Assembly (NCBI GenBank): GCA_040285825.1
Contig: JAUPSS010000008.1
Location: forward strand, 744,001 to 808,000
Source of the DNA: Eukaryota sp. TZLM1-RC
Taxonomy: Eukaryota; Metamonada: BaSk clade
Length of the DNA: 64,000 bases
Reading direction: 5' to 3'
In this document: one piece after another, positions 59,601 to 64,000 of the stretch
Layout: every line of letters starts with the position of its first letter
Numbering within the stretch: the first letter of the stretch is position 1
Translations under genes and position numbers: made by a program
Notes under the pieces: generated by a model
Seen by the model: only the letters and a program-made list of their open reading frames with translations
Database searches by the model: none
Told to the model about the DNA's origin: nothing

Positions 59601-61406
59601 TTAAACCCAAGTACTTGGGAACACTTCTGTACAAAGCGAAAATGATACGATTCTTCCATAATTCCCTGCAAAATTCTTACCACTTGAACGACATAAATTA
59701 CCAAAATCATTGATAAAATTCAAGGCGGACTGTCCAATGTTGCCAAAAATCGAAAAGGCAAAAGGAACAAACGAAAACTTCGAGTAAAGATTCTTATTTA
59801 AATCATTTAATATCTCGCTATATTTATCTCTTTTACGATCTTCAGCCTTGTTTAAATGACCATTAGCACTAAGTAAAACATCATCACGATAAATAATAGC
59901 AAAGGGATCAACTGTAGTAAAATCAACAACAACTTGCGAGGAATCCACAGAAGGAGCAATTAAATCACGTCGACGTGAATTAAACAGATTATTATCGCTA
60001 TAATGCTTCAACAACGGTTCTACTTTGCAAGTAAAATTGTAACACTTGAACATCTCATATGTCACATCACGAACGACATTATGAAGAACTGACCGATATT
60101 GAAGGAACTTCTTACAACTAACAATATGACGGAAATTGGCAGTGGGTTTTTCGTTACAAATACAAACAGAATTATCCAAAAGACCACTTGGATACAGCCC
60201 CAATCTCAACCGCATGTTTTGTTTCCATGCTTCATTTGTTAAGTGAAGACCAAATGGCCTTGGTTGCTGAGATATTAAACTAGTGCAGTTCTGGATGTCT
60301 GATAAAAAGGCAGCAAAGACGGGATTATTAATCTTAGTCACACTAAGTCGTTTAGAAAAATCCAGGTCTTCAAAACCAATTAGAACAGACTTCTGTAATT
60401 TCACAACAGCAAGATGAAGATTGGTAAAAGATCTCGAAGGTACATAGGGCAAACTTGAAGGAAAACACTTATTCCACACATCAACAGGTAGTTTCTGCAC
60501 CATGTTTTCAAGAGAAATTAATGAAGGATGTGATTCATTCAAAGGATTATGATCAAAACGAAGTTTCCACTCAAAAAGAAAATTTTTCATACCACCAACA
60601 AAAGCACTTTTGCATAAATACTCTGCTTTTGAAAAACCAACTCCACCAAATTTAGGACTAAAAAATGCATGATAAAGAATTTTTGATGGACAAACTTCTA
60701 CTAAATCTCCCACGAAATTTGTTCTCAAAGTATTAAATTGACGTGCAAAATCATGAGAAATTGTGGGGGATAAAGAACGAAGAAGGTGATTAATTTTTGA
60801 TCCAAAACACACATTTAGGACCGCAAACGCTAAATGTTTGTCAATTTCTAGATCTTGAATAGCTAAAAGTTGCTCTTCGATTTTTCCCAAAATACTCGAC
60901 AAAATCGAATTAACTTTTTCACAATTTCCAAAATAAGAGCCAAGAAAACGAATCGCATCTTCCTCATAATCAACGTATTTGATAAAAGTTTCATTAAATG
61001 CTACCTCTGCATTCTGATTTCCAATAATGAAACACTTGGGCAATTTAATATCTAACCCTATTTGTTTGGACAGAAAAACGAAATGTTGTAACCTGTGCTG
61101 TAAAAGAGACAAAGGGCCGATAAGGGATAAATCATCTGCATAAGCACATATATGAATGTCAGGAAAATCCAACATAAATTTTACCAAAACTGATTGCAGT
61201 GCTAAGCAAAAGAAAAATGGACCCAATGGATCCCCTTGTTTGACGCCTCTTGACGAAACAATATTCTCAGAATGAAAAATTAAGTTAGAGGGTGATCCAT
61301 ACATCAATTTAAAATACGGCAAAAGTGGAGGATAATGTAGTTCAAGTTCTTGTAAAATACTTGAGCGAAAAACCGAGTTGAAAGCATTTTTAAAATCAAT
61401 ATTCAA
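59601..61406 (-). CDS. RT-thumb-CCHC-REL endonuclease ORF of LINE Z1
   Basis: 601 aa, uninterrupted. RT palm: NIDFKNAFNSVFRSS, SSRGVKQGDPLGPFFF, CAYADDLSLIG. Thumb: FARQFNTLRTNFVGDL and FSPKFGGVGFSKAEYLCKSA. Finger: C-x-C-x9-H-x4-C. Then the spacer VRDVTYEMFKCYNFTCKVEPLL and the restriction-like endonuclease (RRRDLIAP with VVVDFTTVDP). The C-terminus FVPFAFSIFGNIGQS is shared by all subfamilies here. Only the N-terminal fingers (in the next two frames upstream) are separated by a TAA and a frameshift. Confidence 0.88.
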   Translation of the reverse strand: MNIDFKNAFNSVFRSSILQELELHYPPLLPYFKLMYGSPSNLIFHSENIVSSRGVKQGDPLGPFFFCLALQSVLVKFMLDFPDIHICAYADDLSLIGPLSLLQHRLQHFVFLSKQIGLDIKLPKCFIIGNQNAEVAFNETFIKYVDYEEDAIRFLGSYFGNCEKVNSILSSILGKIEEQLLAIQDLEIDKHLAFAVLNVCFGSKINHLLRSLSPTISHDFARQFNTLRTNFVGDLVEVCPSKILYHAFFSPKFGGVGFSKAEYLCKSAFVGGMKNFLFEWKLRFDHNPLNESHPSLISLENMVQKLPVDVWNKCFPSSLPYVPSRSFTNLHLAVVKLQKSVLIGFEDLDFSKRLSVTKINNPVFAAFLSDIQNCTSLISQQPRPFGLHLTNEAWKQNMRLRLGLYPSGLLDNSVCICNEKPTANFRHIVSCKKFLQYRSVLHNVVRDVTYEMFKCYNFTCKVEPLLKHYSDNNLFNSRRRDLIAPSVDSSQVVVDFTTVDPFAIIYRDDVLLSANGHLNKAEDRKRDKYSEILNDLNKNLYSKFSFVPFAFSIFGNIGQSALNFINDFGNLCRSSGKNFAGNYGRIVSFSLCTEVFPSTWV

Positions 61407-61974
61407 TTAATAATTTTTGCCTTTTTGATTGAAAAGAAAATCTGTACACAACGCAGCACAAGTTGTGCCATCAGGAATTCCAATAGCAAACTGATAAGGA
61501 CGAAAAAAATAAATTGCGGATGACTTAAAAAAAATAATTGCTAATAATCTCATTATGGACTCACCAACAGCAATAGGTCTGACACCACCTCCAGGCTTAC
61601 TTAAAGCAACTAAACGAGATGCCGTTAACGCTGGTGGTAATTTGAAACGTCCCATGATAACACTATTAAAAAAGAAAGCTAAATCATCCACGATTTCTGG
61701 ACATATGTTGACGGATCAAATGATCATAACTAAGTCCAGAAGGCCCAGCAGAACGACCAGACGGAAGTCCTTTAATAGCTACACTAAGTTCATCACAAGT
61801 TATAGGATTAGCAGTGAAGAAATCACGTTCAGTATCAGAGACAATGTGATTTATGGTGAAGTCTTCAGGTAGATGAAGAGAATTTAAAGAATCCAAAGTT
61901 TCATCATTGAAGGCAGCAGGAGAAGAACCAGCCAATAATTTAAGAGCTGAAGAGTATTGCGAACGAAGAATCAA
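61407..61974 (-). pseudogene. Pre-RT region and RT fingers of LINE Z1
   Basis: Two frames: 61974-61684 (LRSQYSSALKLLAGSS...GPSGLSYDHLIRQH) and 61691-61407 (DDLAFFFNSVIMGRFKLP, VRPIAVGESIMRLLA, PYQFAIGIPDGTT). A one-base shift lies in the stretch equivalent to CPEIVDD. The second frame runs into a TAA that is in phase with the 601-aa ORF. Confidence 0.78.
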
Positions 61975-62043
61975 AGACTCAAAACGTTGTTTTACATTTT
62001 TATTGAATTTTCATTATTTAAGCCAAATTTTGTGATAATTGCA

Positions 62044-62115
62044 GTTCTCGTGGCGCAATGGAAGCGCATCAGCCTCCGGAGCTGAAGGTTTCGGGTTCGA
62101 ACCCCGACGGGAACG
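62044..62115 (+). tRNA. tRNA-Arg (anticodon CCG)
   Basis: A full cloverleaf: acceptor GTTCTCG/CGGGAAC (7 bp with one G-U), D stem GCGC/GCGC, anticodon stem TCAGC/GCTGA with loop CTCCGGA (anticodon CCG, decoding CGG), variable loop AGGTT, T stem TCGGG/CCCGA and T loop TTCGAAC. The discriminator is G at 62115. A TTTT Pol III terminator follows at 62117-62120. No intron. The CCA end is not encoded. LINE sequence lies on both sides. Confidence 0.96.
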
Positions 62116-62116
62116 A

Positions 62117-62120
62117 TTTT
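62117..62120 (+). terminator. RNA polymerase III terminator of tRNA-Arg
   Basis: A TTTT run two bases after the tRNA 3' end. Confidence 0.75.
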
Positions 62121-62340
62121 GATGTAGTGAAAGCTACATCTCAATCTCGAATAGCATTCTGCAGTGTCAAGGTAGTGGACTTAGTTGAAAATATGTATGG
62201 ACGTTTTGGAACGATTGCAAAGTATCTTCTTGATGATTTTGAAAATTTTGTAAAAACAGGAATGAATTAGCGTTTTGATCGTCGTTTGTGGTTGAATCGT
62301 ATTGTTTTACTTTTTCAAAACAATTCCAAAAAGTAGTTGC
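62121..62340 (+). mobile_element. LINE 3' fragment directly downstream of tRNA-Arg
   Basis: MYGRFGTIAKYLLDDFENF and, after a stop, RFDRRLWLNRIVLLFQNN match the C-terminal FGNIGxSAxxFxxDF...xNRIVFS stretch shared by the LINE subfamilies. Only about 200 bp remain. The subfamily cannot be assigned. Confidence 0.5.
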
Positions 62341-62385
62341 TTTAATGGATGATATATCCCTGATTGGTTCGTTTGATTACTGTAT

Positions 62386-62875
62386 ATTTATTGAATTTGC
62401 ACACTTAATTAAAATAATTCATAACCAATGGGACGAATATCATTAAACCAAGATTTCCTCTACAAAATCTTGATCTGCTTGCTGTCTAGCTAAAGCTTCT
62501 CTTATTCGATTGAAAAACTGAGGTAATCTATTAATAATGGCAAATTGAATTCGAGAGCGCCATAAAAAATTATCAAATCTTTTCATTGTTTTTTCTTGAA
62601 TTATTTTCGGAAGTCATTCAAAAAAGTTTCTGCTTCTACTGGTAGTCTTCCGTTTATCGAAAATGAGAAAGCAATAAAAACTAGCTGTGTATTTCAACCA
62701 GCATTAGCTTCTTCGATATCTTTGTCATATTTTCTATGTTTTTCTTTTGCTTTAAAATCAAGAGCACTCACAGGATTAAGTTTTCTTCTGTAAACCAAAG
62801 TATCATTTGCAACATTACATGAGACAAAGTCAACAATAGATTCAGAATTATCAATCCAATCACAGTATACATCAC
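62386..62875 (-). mobile_element. X-family LINE 3' fragment (X6)
   Basis: Minus strand: SDVYCDWIDNSESIVDFVSC, RRKLNPVSALDFKAKEKHRK, down to the EEIL end and the X tail (TTGAATTTGCACAC region). It breaks off at 62875 within the endonuclease motif, next to the V copy. Confidence 0.82.
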
Positions 62876-62895
62876 AACTTCTCAAGTTACAGTCC

Positions 62896-63940
62896 ATATT
62901 TGAATGAGTTATCTTGTGAACTCGATAGATTGCCGCCACAAATTTGGACCAAATGTTTTCCCCAATCAATTCAAGAAATCGCAAACCGATTTCCTTTTAC
63001 TTTGCAGTTTTGCTGTAGAAAACTTCAACAAAAATTGTCAAAGATTTTTTAAAGCTTGGATTTTGATTTTAGACTTGGCTTGTACAAGAAAAAGAATCTC
63101 GCTTTCGCAAATTTTTTACAAGATATGTGCGATAGTACATCTTCTGCCTTAGTAACAACAATTCCTCAAGTTCATGGCACTCTCTTAACCGATTCTGCTT
63201 GGACTTTGAATATGAGATTTCGTTCCTTTATCTGGCCTGATAATTTGCCCCATAATTCAATTTGAAAATGTTCTCGAACAATTACATCTACTCATTTGTT
63301 AAATTGTAAACATTTTTTTACTTTTAGAAGCAAGGTTCACGATGCTGAAAGAAACCAATTTTATTGTATGTGTAAGTCTCATAGAATTGAATCCTATTTG
63401 GAACCTCTGTTGAATCAGTTTGATACTGAAGATGATTTTCATAAGAATAATAGAGGTGAAGTCATATTACCTGGAATAGATGGAACCTTCATTTTGGTGG
63501 ATGTAGTGTCTGTTGATCCTTGTAATGCCTCAAATGAAAGGCTTGCTAATTCTGAATTTCATAATCCTCTTTCAAATGCTGAAAATTTCAAACTCAAAAA
63601 ATACAGTGAACCTTTGTCCAAATTGTCCAGCCAACAGCATGCAAAATACAATTTGTATCCAGTTGTATTTTTTCTATTTGGTTCGCTTGCTCCAACGGCT
63701 ATACGTTTTTGGCGGATTTTGAATTGATTGTAAAGAGAAGAACTAACAGAAATTACCACAGATTGTTTTGGCAAAATAGAATTGTGTTTTCTATTTTTAA
63801 GGAGATGTTGAAGATGCTTTCTGATGCTTTGCTTTTGCTTGGATCTCACTATGAGAGAGTTGTATCTAGTTGTTTTGTTTTGGACAGATTTGTGATTTAG
63901 TTGTTGATTTATAAGTTGTTTAATAAATAAATAATGATTA
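62896..63940 (+). mobile_element. V-family LINE 3' half (V2)
   Basis: LSCELDRLPPQIWTKCFPQS, RLGLYKKKNLAFANF, finger (STHLLNCKHFFTF), FYCMCKSHRIESYLEPLL, endonuclease (NRGEVILPGIDGTFILVDVVSVDPC), and RLFWQNRIVFSIF to the end LDRFVI. There is a stop in the finger (TGA before KCSRT) and another after RILN. The 3' end is an A/T-rich tail with TAATAAATAAATAA near 63930. Confidence 0.82.
63296..63727 (+). CDS. REL-endonuclease fragment of LINE V2
   Basis: 143 aa from the finger end (LNCKHFFTFRSKVHDAERNQ) through the endonuclease. The usual R-x-D pair is RGE here (NNRGEVILPG), so the catalytic Asp position is changed to Glu. The VDVVSVDPC strand is kept. It ends at a TGA after RILN. Confidence 0.7.
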   Translation: MLNCKHFFTFRSKVHDAERNQFYCMCKSHRIESYLEPLLNQFDTEDDFHKNNRGEVILPGIDGTFILVDVVSVDPCNASNERLANSEFHNPLSNAENFKLKKYSEPLSKLSSQQHAKYNLYPVVFFLFGSLAPTAIRFWRILN

Positions 63941-64000
63941 AAAAATTCCTAAGATGATTTCTGAAGTTCTGATGTTTGTCAGTGCACATTACGAAGACAT

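Larger units (their letters stand above)
59492..62001 (-). mobile_element. Non-LTR retrotransposon, subfamily Z, longest RT copy (Z1)
   Basis: 2.5 kb. A candidate 9-bp TSD ATTGAATTT lies at 59483-59491 and 62002-62010. The frames cover the pre-RT region, RT fingers (VRPIAVGESIMR), D-box (IDFKNAFNS), SSRGVKQGDPLGP, YADD, thumb, finger (CICNEKPTANFRHIVSC) and endonuclease (SRRRDLIAPSVD...VVVDFTTVD). There are only two disabling changes, a one-base shift near 61690 and a TAA at 61407-61409, so it is the least decayed RT in the window. It is inserted about 34 bp upstream of the tRNA-Arg gene. Confidence 0.87.

Overview
This is a eukaryotic window, most likely from a free-living or commensal anaerobic protist. 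It is AT-rich. Several protein genes carry spliceosomal introns of only 28-38 nt. Nuclear eukaryotic families are present (Mediator MED6, NOP53, SGF29-type Tudor, polycystin-2 channel, TUL1-type RING ligase, N6AMT1/MTQ2), together with a pyruvate:ferredoxin oxidoreductase fused to a flavodoxin domain. The last gene points to anaerobic or microaerophilic metabolism, and a metamonad is a reasonable guess, but the sequence alone does not fix the species. Host genes end in TAA, TAG and TGA and have no in-frame stops, so the standard code applies.

Host genes, left to right: PKD2-like channel (2.3-4.3 kb, +), MED6 (21.9 kb, +), an unrecognised 658-aa protein (22.9 kb, +), NOP53 (24.9 kb, -), an OFA-type MFS transporter with a 32-nt intron (29.0 kb, +), PFO-flavodoxin with five tiny introns (31.1-35.4 kb, +), a two-TM protein with a 28-nt intron (35.8 kb, -), a Tudor/SGF29-like protein (40.9 kb, +), a family-B DNA polymerase exonuclease-domain fragment (43.6-45.7 kb, +), a TUL1/FLY1-like RING ligase (46.5 kb, +), N6AMT1/MTQ2 (48.2 kb, -), a dual-specificity phosphatase (53.6 kb, -), a small basic protein (54.7 kb, -), a probable XLF/NHEJ1 (55.4 kb, -) and tRNA-Arg(CCG) at 62.04 kb.

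More than half of the window is mobile DNA. At least five subfamilies (called X, Y, Z, U/W and V here) of one non-LTR retrotransposon type are present. Their architecture is RT, thumb, CCHC finger, then a restriction-like endonuclease (the R2/Genie-like plan). Most copies are 5'-truncated and several have clear 9-15 bp target-site duplications. A degraded Ty3/gypsy-type element fills 11.3-17.2 kb and a separate integrase relic lies at 49-50 kb.

The most interesting content is a set of small elements recognisable only by their structure. (1) Two 1.42-kb LTR elements with 92-97 bp LTRs, a polypurine tract, a gag-like reading frame, no pol and 4-bp TSDs: one splits a LINE, the other splits the DNA polymerase gene, and removing each restores an open frame. 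(2) Two MULE-type DNA transposons with TIRs of about 50-68 bp and 8-bp TSDs that carry a FAR1-like DNA-binding domain: both sit inside X-family LINE relics. (3) A Y-family LINE nested inside an X-family LINE with a perfect 11-bp TSD. (4) Two decayed relics resembling Fanzor/TnpB C-termini.
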